Shown here piece by piece: positions 8,475 through 15,986 of a DNA stretch of 64,000 nt. A model generated the notes under the pieces. That model worked only from the letters and a program-made list of their open reading frames with translations, was not told where the DNA came from and made no database searches. A program made the translations under genes and the position numbers. How positions within the stretch are numbered: position 1 is the first letter of the stretch; each line of letters opens with the position of its first letter. This DNA is from Phycicoccus sonneratiae (lineage in GTDB: Bacteria > Actinomycetota > Actinomycetes > Actinomycetales > Dermatophilaceae), in NCBI RefSeq assembly GCF_016887965.1, contig NZ_JAFDVD010000015.1, positions 1 through 64,000 on the forward strand, read 5' to 3'.

Positions 8475-8962
8475 CGAGCAGTCCTCTCCGGGACTCGGTG
8501 GGGTTCGTCGCCGGGGACGGCGAGGACGACGTCGGTGGCGAGGGCCTCGACCGCGGCGGCGCCGGCGGCCGCCACCTCGGTGTCCTGCGCGGCCGACCCG
8601 CCGGAGGCGCCGACCGCCCCGACGAGCACGTCGTCGACGAGCACCGGCACGCCGCCGCCGAAGGCCGCGACCCGGGGCCGGTGCGCGATGCCCTCGCGGA
8701 CGGCGTCCTCGCCGGAGATCGCGTCGTAGAACGTCCCGGTCGGCAGGCCCCCGAAGGCGGTGACCGTCCAGGCCTTGTCGCGGGCGATGTCGCCGGAGGC
8801 CGCGAACGCGCCGTCCATCCGGGCGAAGGCGAGGAGCGTCCCGGACGCGTCGGTCACCGCGACGTTGAAGGCCCCGCCGACCTCCTCGGCTCGGGCCAGC
8901 GCGGCGTCGAGGGCGACCCGGGCCCCGGCGAGGGTCAGGGTCGTCTCGGTGCGGACCAGCAT
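8471..8962 (-). CDS. GlcG/HbpS family protein
   Basis: The 163-residue protein belongs to the GlcG/HbpS family: an N-terminal helix region with ALARAEEVGGAFNVAVTDASG, then FARMDGA, then the glycine-rich core RVAAFGGGVPVLVDD and VGAVGASGG. Members bind haem, cobalamin or aromatic ligands, or are of unknown role, and are often found beside aromatic-degradation genes. The ATG at 8962 has a strong GGAGGAG ribosome binding site and is preferred over the upstream GTG at 9028. There is no secretion signal, so it is probably cytoplasmic. It lies between catechol dioxygenase and the hydroxylase genes and overlaps the next gene by four bases. A protective or metal/haem-related role for the iron enzymes is an inference. 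Confidence 0.8.
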   Translation of the reverse strand: MLVRTETTLTLAGARVALDAALARAEEVGGAFNVAVTDASGTLLAFARMDGAFAASGDIARDKAWTVTAFGGLPTGTFYDAISGEDAVREGIAHRPRVAAFGGGVPVLVDDVLVGAVGASGGSAAQDTEVAAAGAAAVEALATDVVLAVPGDEPHRVPERTAR

Positions 8963-9106
8963 CGGCTGCTCCTCCTCGTCGTCGAGGTGGGCGGGGGCCC
9001 ACCGGGCCGGCCGGCGGGCAGGGGCCACCGCGGTGGCGACGGGTGCAGGAGGTCCGCCGCCACCCGGAGGGGTGGCCGAGGGGTCCGGGCGGGCCCGGAC
9101 CGGACG

Positions 9107-10021
9107 TCAGGTGAGGACCGAGGTGAAGGCGTCGTTGAGCTCGCGGGCGTGGTAGAACACGCCCTTGCCGAGCGCGTCCGGCGTCCACACCGACATCGGG
9201 CGGTCGCGGAAGGCGAGGTAGCCGCCCGCGAACACCTCGTTGCGGTTGCCCGAGGGGTCGAAGAAGTACACCGTCTGGCCGCGGGTGATGCCGTGGCGCG
9301 TCGGGCCGATGTCGATCGGCACGTCGTCCATCGAGAACAGGTCCGCGGCGCGGCCGACCTCGACCCAGTCACCGAGCCGGAAGGCGAAGTGGTGCAGCTT
9401 GGAGTTCGGGCCGGCGAGCACGGCCAGCTGGTGGATCTGGTTCCCGCTCGTCATCCACGTCGCGATGATGTCGGCGTCGGAGTCGAGGCTGGTCTGCACC
9501 CGCTCGGTCGGGTAGAAGTCGAAGACCGCGGTGAGGAAGCGGTCCATCAGGCCCGGGTCCTCGGCGGTGATGAGGGCGTGGTCGAGGGCGGGGACGCCGA
9601 CCCCGACGAGGTGGCGCGGGAAGGCGTCCGGGTTGTGCGTCCCGACCTCGGTGCCGATGCAGGTCGCCTCGTGGTAGACCTCGAAGACGTGGTCGCTCGG
9701 GGTCGTGAACCGGATGCCGTCGCCGATCTCCGGGTTCTCGCCCTTGCTCATCCGCTCGACGGTGACGCCGAAGGCCGTGGCGCGCTTCTCGATCTCGTCG
9801 AGGTCGCTCGAGTACTCGACCTTCCAGCCGAACTTCACGAGGCCGACGCCGCCCTCCTCGAGGACGACCGAGTGGTGGTCCCACTCGTCCCAGGCCTTGT
9901 AGTACGTCTTGTTGCCCTCGGAGTGGGTCTCGTAGAGACCCATCGTGTTGGCGTAGTGGTCCTTGGCCTCGGCCATGTCCGTGACGCGGACGTGGGCGTA
10001 GCCCATCCTCATGACTGCCAT
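9107..10021 (-). CDS. dmpB: Catechol 2,3-dioxygenase (extradiol, Fe(II))
   Basis: This 304-residue enzyme cleaves catechol, the product of the phenol hydroxylase, at the meta position to 2-hydroxymuconic semialdehyde. It has two vicinal-oxygen-chelate modules; the C-terminal one carries the iron ligands H148 (PALDHALI), H210 or H211 (KLHHFAF) and E262 (NRNEVFAGGY), matching XylE/DmpB spacing. Length is normal. The gene starts three bases after the ferredoxin stop, the classical ferredoxin-dioxygenase pairing in which the ferredoxin re-reduces oxidised iron in the dioxygenase. The downstream gene is 144 bases away. No catalytic residue is missing. Confidence 0.93.
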   Translation of the reverse strand: MAVMRMGYAHVRVTDMAEAKDHYANTMGLYETHSEGNKTYYKAWDEWDHHSVVLEEGGVGLVKFGWKVEYSSDLDEIEKRATAFGVTVERMSKGENPEIGDGIRFTTPSDHVFEVYHEATCIGTEVGTHNPDAFPRHLVGVGVPALDHALITAEDPGLMDRFLTAVFDFYPTERVQTSLDSDADIIATWMTSGNQIHQLAVLAGPNSKLHHFAFRLGDWVEVGRAADLFSMDDVPIDIGPTRHGITRGQTVYFFDPSGNRNEVFAGGYLAFRDRPMSVWTPDALGKGVFYHARELNDAFTSVLT

Positions 10022-10024
10022 GCG

Positions 10025-10405
10025 TTACTCCTGTGTGGTGGGGCCGGCCGGGGCGGCGGCGAGTGCTTCGGCGCGCAGGCGCGCCTTCTCGTTGATCTGG
10101 CGCAGGAAGGGGTTGACGAGGCGGACGTCCTCGCCGCGCAGCTCGATGGTGATGTCCGTCGTCGGCACGGCGCGGCAGCTGAGGCAGGTGCCGTCGGTGC
10201 GCTCGTCCTCGTCGAGGACGGTGTCGGCGATGGGGTGGTCGTAGGAGAACTCACCGGACCGGCAGTCGACCTTGCAGATCGCGCAGCCGCCGCGTCGGCA
10301 GCCGACGGTGTACGAGTACCCCGCCCGGTAGAGACCGCTGAGGACCGTCTCCGCGGGCTCGAGGTGGATGACCTCGCCCGTCGGGTGGATCCTCACGGTC
10401 GGCAC
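10025..10405 (-). CDS. Plant-type [2Fe-2S] ferredoxin
   Basis: The 126-residue protein has the cysteine pattern of plant-type ferredoxins: C36, C41, C44 and C77 (VGCRRGGCAICK and then CLSC). In meta-cleavage operons (XylT, DmpQ) such ferredoxins reactivate catechol 2,3-dioxygenase by reducing its iron, which fits the dioxygenase gene three bases downstream. The GTG at 10405 is chosen because an AAGGGAG ribosome binding site precedes it. The protein extends about 35 residues beyond the last cluster cysteine, ending in an alanine-rich tail, somewhat longer than a minimal ferredoxin. It could also serve the hydroxylase, but P5 carries its own cluster. Confidence 0.85.
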   Translation of the reverse strand: MPTVRIHPTGEVIHLEPAETVLSGLYRAGYSYTVGCRRGGCAICKVDCRSGEFSYDHPIADTVLDEDERTDGTCLSCRAVPTTDITIELRGEDVRLVNPFLRQINEKARLRAEALAAAPAGPTTQE

Positions 10406-10533
10406 CGGCGCTCCCTTGCGGTCAGTGGGTGGGCGACACCCTGCCGCCTGCAACGAGGGTCGCCGGGCGCCGCGGGCCGGGCCACAGACGTTCCTCATCC
10501 CGGAACGTGGCGCCGGTGGCGTCCGGCGGCGGG

Positions 10534-11397
10534 TCAGGGCGCGGCGAGGAAGTCGCCGACGAGCCGGTTGAAGGCGTCGGCGTGCTCGATCTGCGTCCAG
10601 TGCCCGCAGCGGCCGAAGACGTGCAGCTGCGAGTCGGGGATGAGCCCGTGCAGGGCGTACGAGGACTCGACGGGGATGACCCGGTCGTCGCGCCCGTGGA
10701 CGACGAGCGTCCGGTGCGGGATCGCCTCGATGGCCGCGATCGGCTGGGTCAGGGCGTCGAGGTGGCGCTGGCGCGGCGCGGGGAACATCCCCGCGAAGGC
10801 CTCCTGGACGCCGGGCCGGGTGCTCGCGGCGTAGCGGATCCGCGCGAGGTCCGGGCCGAGCGCCTCCCGGTCGTACGCGAACAGCTCGAGGAGGGCCTGC
10901 ATGTTCTCGACCGACGGTCGGTAGCCCCACACGGCGTCCAGCCCCGGCGTGATCCGCTGGGGCGAGACGGTGGCCCCCATGAGCACGAGCCGCCGCAGTC
11001 GCTCGGGGTGGTGCACGGCGAGCGAGGCCGCGAGCCCGCCTCCGAAGGAGTTGCCCACGACGTCGGCCTGCTCGATGCCGAGGGCGTCCATGAGCGCCAC
11101 GAGGTGGGCGGTCCAGGACGGCATCGAGTACTCGAACCCCTCGGGGCGGTCGGTGAAGCCGAAGCCGACCATGTCGGGCGCGACGACGCAGAACCGCTCG
11201 GCGAGGGCTGGCATCGTGAGCCGCCAGTTCGCGTAGGCGGTGACCCCGGGGCCCGACCCGTGGACGAGCAGGACGACCGGCTGGGTGGCGGGGTCGCCGA
11301 GGACGTGGACGTTGGTCTCGATGCCTCCCGCCGTGACGGTGCGGCCGATCTCGGGGCCGGCGGCGGATGTGGTGACGGGGGCGGACGTGGTCGTCAT
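10534..11397 (-). CDS. dmpD: Alpha/beta hydrolase, 2-hydroxymuconic semialdehyde hydrolase-like
   Basis: The 287-residue protein has the alpha/beta-hydrolase fold signatures of meta-cleavage product hydrolases: the oxyanion motif HGSGPG near residue 46, the nucleophile elbow GNSFGG with S117, the acid in HGRDDRVIP and the histidine in CGHWTQIE. These enzymes cleave the C-C bond of the dioxygenase product. It is the first gene of the minus-strand phenol operon and is separated from the ferredoxin gene by 128 bases. The ATG at 11397 has no ribosome binding site but lies just downstream of a TACCCT box, so the message may be leaderless. The remaining lower-pathway enzymes (hydratase, aldolase, dehydrogenase) are not in the window. 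Confidence 0.85.
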   Translation of the reverse strand: MTTTSAPVTTSAAGPEIGRTVTAGGIETNVHVLGDPATQPVVLLVHGSGPGVTAYANWRLTMPALAERFCVVAPDMVGFGFTDRPEGFEYSMPSWTAHLVALMDALGIEQADVVGNSFGGGLAASLAVHHPERLRRLVLMGATVSPQRITPGLDAVWGYRPSVENMQALLELFAYDREALGPDLARIRYAASTRPGVQEAFAGMFPAPRQRHLDALTQPIAAIEAIPHRTLVVHGRDDRVIPVESSYALHGLIPDSQLHVFGRCGHWTQIEHADAFNRLVGDFLAAP

Positions 11398-11551
11398 GGG
11401 GCGCAGGGTAGGGGCGTCCCGTCGCGGACGGGCCGACCGTTCCGGCGTCGCGAACCCCCGGGTCACCGGCCGCGGCCCCGCACGGATTTGGGGCCCGCGG
11501 CGGGTCGCTGGCTATCGTGGCGGGGATGTACCCCCACGGACGGAGACACCC
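11398..11551. promoter_or_regulatory. Divergent promoter region of phenol operon and zinc-ribbon gene
   Basis: This 154-base interval must drive the phenol operon leftward and the zinc-ribbon gene rightward. On the minus strand a TACCCT box lies six bases before the hydrolase ATG, compatible with leaderless transcription. On the plus strand a TATCGT-like -10 box is seen near 11513-11518. The centre is extremely GC-rich with short inverted repeats, but I cannot name an operator, and no phenol regulator gene is adjacent. Confidence 0.4.
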
Positions 11552-12283
11552 GTGACCTGCCCCGAGTGCGGCGCCACGCAGGCCGACGAGGCGCGGTTCT
11601 GCTCGCGCTGCGGCACCGCCCTGCTCGCCCGCCGCGACGAGGAGCCGCTGTCGCCCGCCGGCGACGACGACCCGATGCCGGCCCTCGACGACACCTCCGA
11701 CCTCGACGAGCTGCTGCCCTTCTCCCAGTACCCGGACGTGCACCGGCCCGGTGGCGGGTACCCGGACCGCGACGACGAGCACCTGGCCCCGGCCGGCGGC
11801 ACCGGGCCCGGTGACCCCGACTCGCGACGCGGCTGCCTCGGGATGGTCGCGCTGGCCATGGTGGGGCTCCTGATGCTCGCCGGCCTGCTCTGGTACTTCG
11901 GCTCCGGCGACGAGCCCGAGTCACCGACCGCCGCGTCACCCACGGCCTCGAGCACGACGGCACCCTCGGGTCAGGCCTCCCTCACCGACCAGCCGTCCGC
12001 CTCTCCCACCGGTCCGCAGCCGACCCAGCGCGCCTCGACCGCGAAGAAGTGCGGCGAGCTCGAGGGCGGCATGACGGCCTGGAGCGGCAACGAGGTGACG
12101 ACCTGCGACTTCGCCATCGAGACGGCCCGCGCCCTGCAGGCCGCCGGCGGCACGTTGCCCGCCACCGTCACGGCGACGTCGCCGGTCACGAAGAAGGACT
12201 ACGAGATGACCTGCGCGAACACCACGCCCGTCGTCTGCCGCGGCGGCACCGACGCCCTCGTCTACATCGACGTCGCGAAGTAG
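11552..12283 (+). CDS. Zinc-ribbon single-pass membrane protein of unknown function
   Basis: The 243-residue protein begins with a zinc ribbon (CPECGATQADEARFCSRCG, cysteines 3, 6, 18 and 21). An acidic Asp/Pro-rich linker follows, then one transmembrane helix around residues 95-115 (LGMVALAMVGLLMLAGLLWYF), a Ser/Thr/Pro-rich extracellular stalk and a small C-terminal domain with three cysteines. The GTG at 11552 places the ribbon at the very N-terminus and is preceded by GGAGA. The topology suggests a cytoplasmic zinc ribbon and an outside domain. The four-gene ABC system starts 110 bases downstream, but a functional link is not shown. Ribbon-plus-helix proteins of this type are common in actinobacteria and uncharacterised. 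Confidence 0.75.
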   Translation: MTCPECGATQADEARFCSRCGTALLARRDEEPLSPAGDDDPMPALDDTSDLDELLPFSQYPDVHRPGGGYPDRDDEHLAPAGGTGPGDPDSRRGCLGMVALAMVGLLMLAGLLWYFGSGDEPESPTAASPTASSTTAPSGQASLTDQPSASPTGPQPTQRASTAKKCGELEGGMTAWSGNEVTTCDFAIETARALQAAGGTLPATVTATSPVTKKDYEMTCANTTPVVCRGGTDALVYIDVAK

Positions 12284-12393
12284 TCACCGCGCCCGGCCGG
12301 CACCGCGCTCCGGCGTCGACGACGGTCTGGCCGCCGCGACACCTCCACAGGATCTTCACGACCTGCGCACGCCGACACCGATACCGTGAGGCG

Positions 12394-13461
12394 ATGGGCC
12401 CGGTCGTGCGCGTCGAGCACCTCACCAAGGACTACGGTGCGGTGCTCGCCCTCGACGCCCTGACCCTCGACGTCGGCGAGGGCACCACGGGGCTCGTCGG
12501 GGCCAACGGTGCGGGCAAGTCGACCCTCCTGAAGATCCTCCTCGGGCTCATCCCCGCCACCGGGGGTCGCGCCGAGGTGCTCGGCCACGACGTCGCCACC
12601 GAGGGCGCCGCCGTCCGGGCCGCGGTCGGCTACCTGCCCGAGCACGACTGCCTCCCACCGGACGTCAGCGCCAGCGACTTCGTCGTCCACATGGCGATGA
12701 TGTCCGGCCTCCCCCGCGTGGCCGCCCGCGAGCGGGCCGCCGAGGTGCTGCGCCACGTCGGGCTCGCCGAGGAGCGCTACCGGCCGATGGGCGGGTACTC
12801 CACCGGCATGAAGCAGAAGGCCAAGCTCGCCCAGGCGCTCGTGCACGACCCGCGGCTGGTCCTCCTCGACGAGCCGACGAACGGCCTCGACCCCGCGGCG
12901 CGCGAGGAGATGCTCGGCCTCGTCCGCCGCATCGGCCACGACTTCGGCATCGCCGTCGTCGTCACCTCGCACCTCCTCGGCGAGCTCGAGCGGGTCAGCG
13001 ACAACGTCGTCGTCCTCGACGGCGGGCGGCTGCTCCGGGCCTCGCGCACCGACGAGTTCCTCGACGCCACGGGCGCCCTCCTCGTCGAGGTCCTCGGCGA
13101 CGACGCCCACGCCCGGATGGCCGCCGCCCTGACGAACGCCGGTGTGGCGGTGGCCGACCGGGGATCCGTGCTCAGCGTCGGAGCCACCGCGGAGGGCCTC
13201 GACGTCCGGGACCTCGTCCGTGACACGGCCAGCGACCTCGGCCTCGGCCTCGTCCGCCTCCAGACCGACCACCGACGCATCGAGGACGTCTTCGCCGACG
13301 AGCCGGAGGACGCGCCCGTCGACCGGCCCGCCGCGACCTCGCCGGCCGGCGGCCCTCCCGTCGCCGCACCAGAACCGGGACCCGGCGGCGCCGCACCGAC
13401 TGCCGACGCCAGCCGCCGGCCCGGTCGGCACCGCCGCCTCGAGGGGGCTCCCGGTGACTGA
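12394..13461 (+). CDS. ABC-2 type transporter ATP-binding protein (first)
   Basis: The 355-residue protein contains a complete ABC ATPase: Walker A GANGAGKST near residue 39, a signature of the YSTGMKQK type, Walker B VLLDEPTNGLDP and the switch histidine in TSHLL. A C-terminal extension of about 55 residues rich in Pro and Ala looks disordered. It overlaps the next permease gene by eight bases. It heads a four-gene cassette (ATPase, permease, ATPase, permease) that would form one or two ABC-2 exporters. The ABC-2 permease class suggests export; the cargo cannot be read from the sequence. The ATG at 12394 is chosen because it lies just before the conserved first strand. Confidence 0.88.
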   Translation: MGPVVRVEHLTKDYGAVLALDALTLDVGEGTTGLVGANGAGKSTLLKILLGLIPATGGRAEVLGHDVATEGAAVRAAVGYLPEHDCLPPDVSASDFVVHMAMMSGLPRVAARERAAEVLRHVGLAEERYRPMGGYSTGMKQKAKLAQALVHDPRLVLLDEPTNGLDPAAREEMLGLVRRIGHDFGIAVVVTSHLLGELERVSDNVVVLDGGRLLRASRTDEFLDATGALLVEVLGDDAHARMAAALTNAGVAVADRGSVLSVGATAEGLDVRDLVRDTASDLGLGLVRLQTDHRRIEDVFADEPEDAPVDRPAATSPAGGPPVAAPEPGPGGAAPTADASRRPGRHRRLEGAPGD

Positions 13462-14353
13462 CCCGAGCACGCCGACCCCCGAGGGCCGCAGCGTCATCCA
13501 CGACCTCGGCTACCGCCCGTACACCGGCACCCGGATGCCGCCGGCCACGATCGCCCGCGCCCTCGTGGTCACCGGCTTCCGCAACGCCTTCGGCCTCGGC
13601 CGGTCCGGGCGCTCGAAGATCCTCCCGTTCGTCCTCCTGGCCCTCAACCTCCTGCCGGCCGTCATCGTCGGCGGGGTCGCCGCCTTCGCGAGCCTCGACG
13701 AGCTGCCCATCGGCTACGCCGAGTACGCCTCGACGACGCAGGTGCTGCTCGGCATCTTCGTCGCCTCGCAGGCTCCGGTCCTCTTCTCGCGCGACCTGCG
13801 GCACGGCACCATCGCCCTCTACCTCGCGCGCCCGCTGCGCTCCGGGGCCTACGCCCTCGCCCGCTGGGCGTCCCTGCTCGCCGCCACGCTCGTCTTCCTC
13901 GTCCTGCCGATCGTCATCCTCTACGCGGTCGCCCTCCTCATCGAGCTCGACGTCTCCGACCAGACCCGCGAGGCGGCCAAGGCCCTCGGTCTCGCCGTGC
14001 TGCTGGCCCTCTCCCTCGCGGGGATCGCCGGGCTCATCGCGTCGTGGTCGACCCGCCGGGGCTTCGCCGTCGTCGCGACGATCGCGCTCCTCGTCATCGC
14101 CAACGGCGTCGTCACGGTCATCCAGGGCATCTCGAGCGAGTCCAGCGGCAGCACCCGGGTCGGGGAGGTCGCCGGCCTCTTCTCGCCGTACTCGCTCTAC
14201 CGGGGGCTCATCGGGGCCTGGGCCGGCGCGGACACCCCGACCCCGCCGTCGTCGACGGGGATGGAGCTCGCGTACGTCGCGGTCTTCGTCGGGCTGTCGG
14301 CGGCCTGCCTCGTGGCCCTCGTCGCGCGGTACCGGCGGGAGGCGACGTCGTGA
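13454..14353 (+). CDS. ABC-2 type transporter permease (first)
   Basis: The 299-residue protein has six predicted membrane helices, beginning at about residue 55 (ILPFVLLALNLLPAVIVGGVA), after a cytoplasmic N-terminus with DLGYRPYTGTRMP. The sequence LYLARPLRSGAYALARW in the first cytoplasmic loop is typical of ABC-2 permeases. The GTG at 13454 overlaps the end of the ATPase gene, and its own stop overlaps the next ATPase start in a GTGA arrangement, so the whole cassette is translationally coupled. The partner is probably the ATPase encoded immediately upstream. Substrate unknown. Confidence 0.85.
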   Translation: MTDPSTPTPEGRSVIHDLGYRPYTGTRMPPATIARALVVTGFRNAFGLGRSGRSKILPFVLLALNLLPAVIVGGVAAFASLDELPIGYAEYASTTQVLLGIFVASQAPVLFSRDLRHGTIALYLARPLRSGAYALARWASLLAATLVFLVLPIVILYAVALLIELDVSDQTREAAKALGLAVLLALSLAGIAGLIASWSTRRGFAVVATIALLVIANGVVTVIQGISSESSGSTRVGEVAGLFSPYSLYRGLIGAWAGADTPTPPSSTGMELAYVAVFVGLSAACLVALVARYRREATS

Positions 14354-15264
14354 GCGTCCTCACCCTCGACCAGACCTCGCGCTGGTACGGCAACGTCGTC
14401 GCCGTCAACGGCATCTCGATGACCGTGCGCCCGGGCATCACCGGCCTCCTCGGCCCCAACGGCGCCGGCAAGACGACCCTCATCGCGATGATGTCCGGCT
14501 TCCTCGCACCCTCGGCCGGCACCGTCACCCTCGACGGGACCATGGTGTGGCGCACCACCTCCGTGTACCGGTCGATCGGGCTGGTCCCCGAGCGCGAGGT
14601 GAGCTTCGGGTACCTCACCGGCCGCCAGTTCGTCCTCGCCAACGCCGAGCTGCACGGCCTGCCCGACCCCGGCGCCGCCACCGAGCGCGTGCTCGAGGTC
14701 GTCGAGATGACCGAGCCGGCCGCACGGCGCATCGGCACCTACTCCAAGGGGATGCGCCAGCGGGTCAAGCTCGCCTCCGCGCTCGTCCACGACCCGTCGG
14801 TGCTGCTCCTCGACGAGCCGTTCAACGGCGTCGACCCGCGCCAGCGCCTCCACCTCATGGCCCTGCTCCGGCGGATGGGCGCCGAGGGCCGCACCGTGCT
14901 CTTCAGCTCGCACATCCTCGAGGAGGTCGAGCAGGTCGCCCGGCAGATCGAGGTCGTCGTCTCCGGGCGGCACGCCGCGTCCGGGGAGTTCGGGGAGATC
15001 CGGCGGCTGATGACCGACCGCCCGGTGCAGTACGTCGTGGTCGCCGACGACGACCGCGCACTCGCGTCACGGCTCATCGCCGAACCCTCGGTCGTCGCGG
15101 TGTCGCTGCGCCCCGAGGGAGGCATCGCGGTGTCGGTCGCGGACTTCGGATCCTTCGCCCTGCGGCTGCCGAGGGTGGCCCGCGAGAACGGCATCCGGGT
15201 CCTCGAGCTCGCCCCCACCGACGACTCCCTCGAGAGCGTCTTCTCCTACCTGGTGGGGGGCTGA
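14350..15264 (+). CDS. ABC-2 type transporter ATP-binding protein (second)
   Basis: The 304-residue ATPase shows Walker A GPNGAGKTT near residue 37, a signature segment YSKGMRQRVKLA, Walker B VLLLDEPFNGVDP and the switch region SSHILEE. It ends with a regulatory-type C-terminal domain. It starts at GTG 14350, overlapping the upstream permease stop by four bases, and is followed four bases later by the second permease. Sequence divergence from the first ATPase (for example EPFNGVDP in place of EPTNGLDP) suggests an old duplication. The two ATPases may form a heterodimer or serve separate permeases. Confidence 0.88.
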   Translation: MSVLTLDQTSRWYGNVVAVNGISMTVRPGITGLLGPNGAGKTTLIAMMSGFLAPSAGTVTLDGTMVWRTTSVYRSIGLVPEREVSFGYLTGRQFVLANAELHGLPDPGAATERVLEVVEMTEPAARRIGTYSKGMRQRVKLASALVHDPSVLLLDEPFNGVDPRQRLHLMALLRRMGAEGRTVLFSSHILEEVEQVARQIEVVVSGRHAASGEFGEIRRLMTDRPVQYVVVADDDRALASRLIAEPSVVAVSLRPEGGIAVSVADFGSFALRLPRVARENGIRVLELAPTDDSLESVFSYLVGG

Positions 15265-15268
15265 CCCG

Positions 15269-15976
15269 GTGAACCGGACCCTCTTCCGCCTCTCCGTGCA
15301 GGCCGTCGCCGGGCGCCGCCGGGGGCTCGTCCTGCTCGTGGTCCCGGTGGCCCTGCTCGTCCTGGCGCTCGTCGTCAAGGGCCTCGCCGACGGCGACACC
15401 GGTCTCGACGCCACCGTCGGCCTGGGCTTCTCGCTCGCCCTCCCGCTCGTCGCGCTGCTCGCCTCGACGGCCGTCCTCGGCCCCGAGGTCGACGACGGCT
15501 CCATCGTCTACCTGCTCTCGAAGCCGGTCAGCCGGCACGTCATCGCGGTGAGCAAGTACGCGGCCGCCTGGCTGACGACGATGCTCCTCGGCGCGCTGCC
15601 GCTGGGGGTCGTCGCGCTCGTCCTCGACGCCTCCGAGCCGGGGCGAGCGGCGGCGCTCGGGGTCGGCGGAGCGGTCGCGGGGACGGTCTACTCGGCGCTC
15701 TTCCTCGGCCTCGCGGCGCTCACCCGGCACGCCGTCGTCATCGGCCTGCTCTACACCCTGTTCTGGGAGGGCGTGCTCGGCTCGGTGCTCTCGGGCATCC
15801 GGTACCTCTCGGTCGGGGCGTGGGGCCGCGAGGTGGCGCACGCGCTCAGCCCGCTCGTCGGCACGGCCGACGTCGGGACGGTGTTCGCGGTCGTCGCGGC
15901 GCTCGTCGTGACCCTCGGCTCGGTGTGGTTCACCGGCGACCGGCTGCGCTCGTTCACCCTGCGCGGCGACGAGTAG
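15269..15976 (+). CDS. ABC-2 type transporter permease (second)
   Basis: The 235-residue protein has about six hydrophobic helices, the first at residues 19-38 (GLVLLVVPVALLVLALVVKG). It carries the ABC-2 loop motif DGSIVYLLSKPVSRHVIAVSKY, which parallels the corresponding loop in the first permease. It starts with GTG four bases after the second ATPase and ends the cassette. It is shorter than the first permease (235 versus 299 residues). Substrate unknown; export is inferred from the permease class. Confidence 0.85.
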   Translation: MNRTLFRLSVQAVAGRRRGLVLLVVPVALLVLALVVKGLADGDTGLDATVGLGFSLALPLVALLASTAVLGPEVDDGSIVYLLSKPVSRHVIAVSKYAAAWLTTMLLGALPLGVVALVLDASEPGRAAALGVGGAVAGTVYSALFLGLAALTRHAVVIGLLYTLFWEGVLGSVLSGIRYLSVGAWGREVAHALSPLVGTADVGTVFAVVAALVVTLGSVWFTGDRLRSFTLRGDE

Positions 15977-15986
15977 CGGTCCGCCC

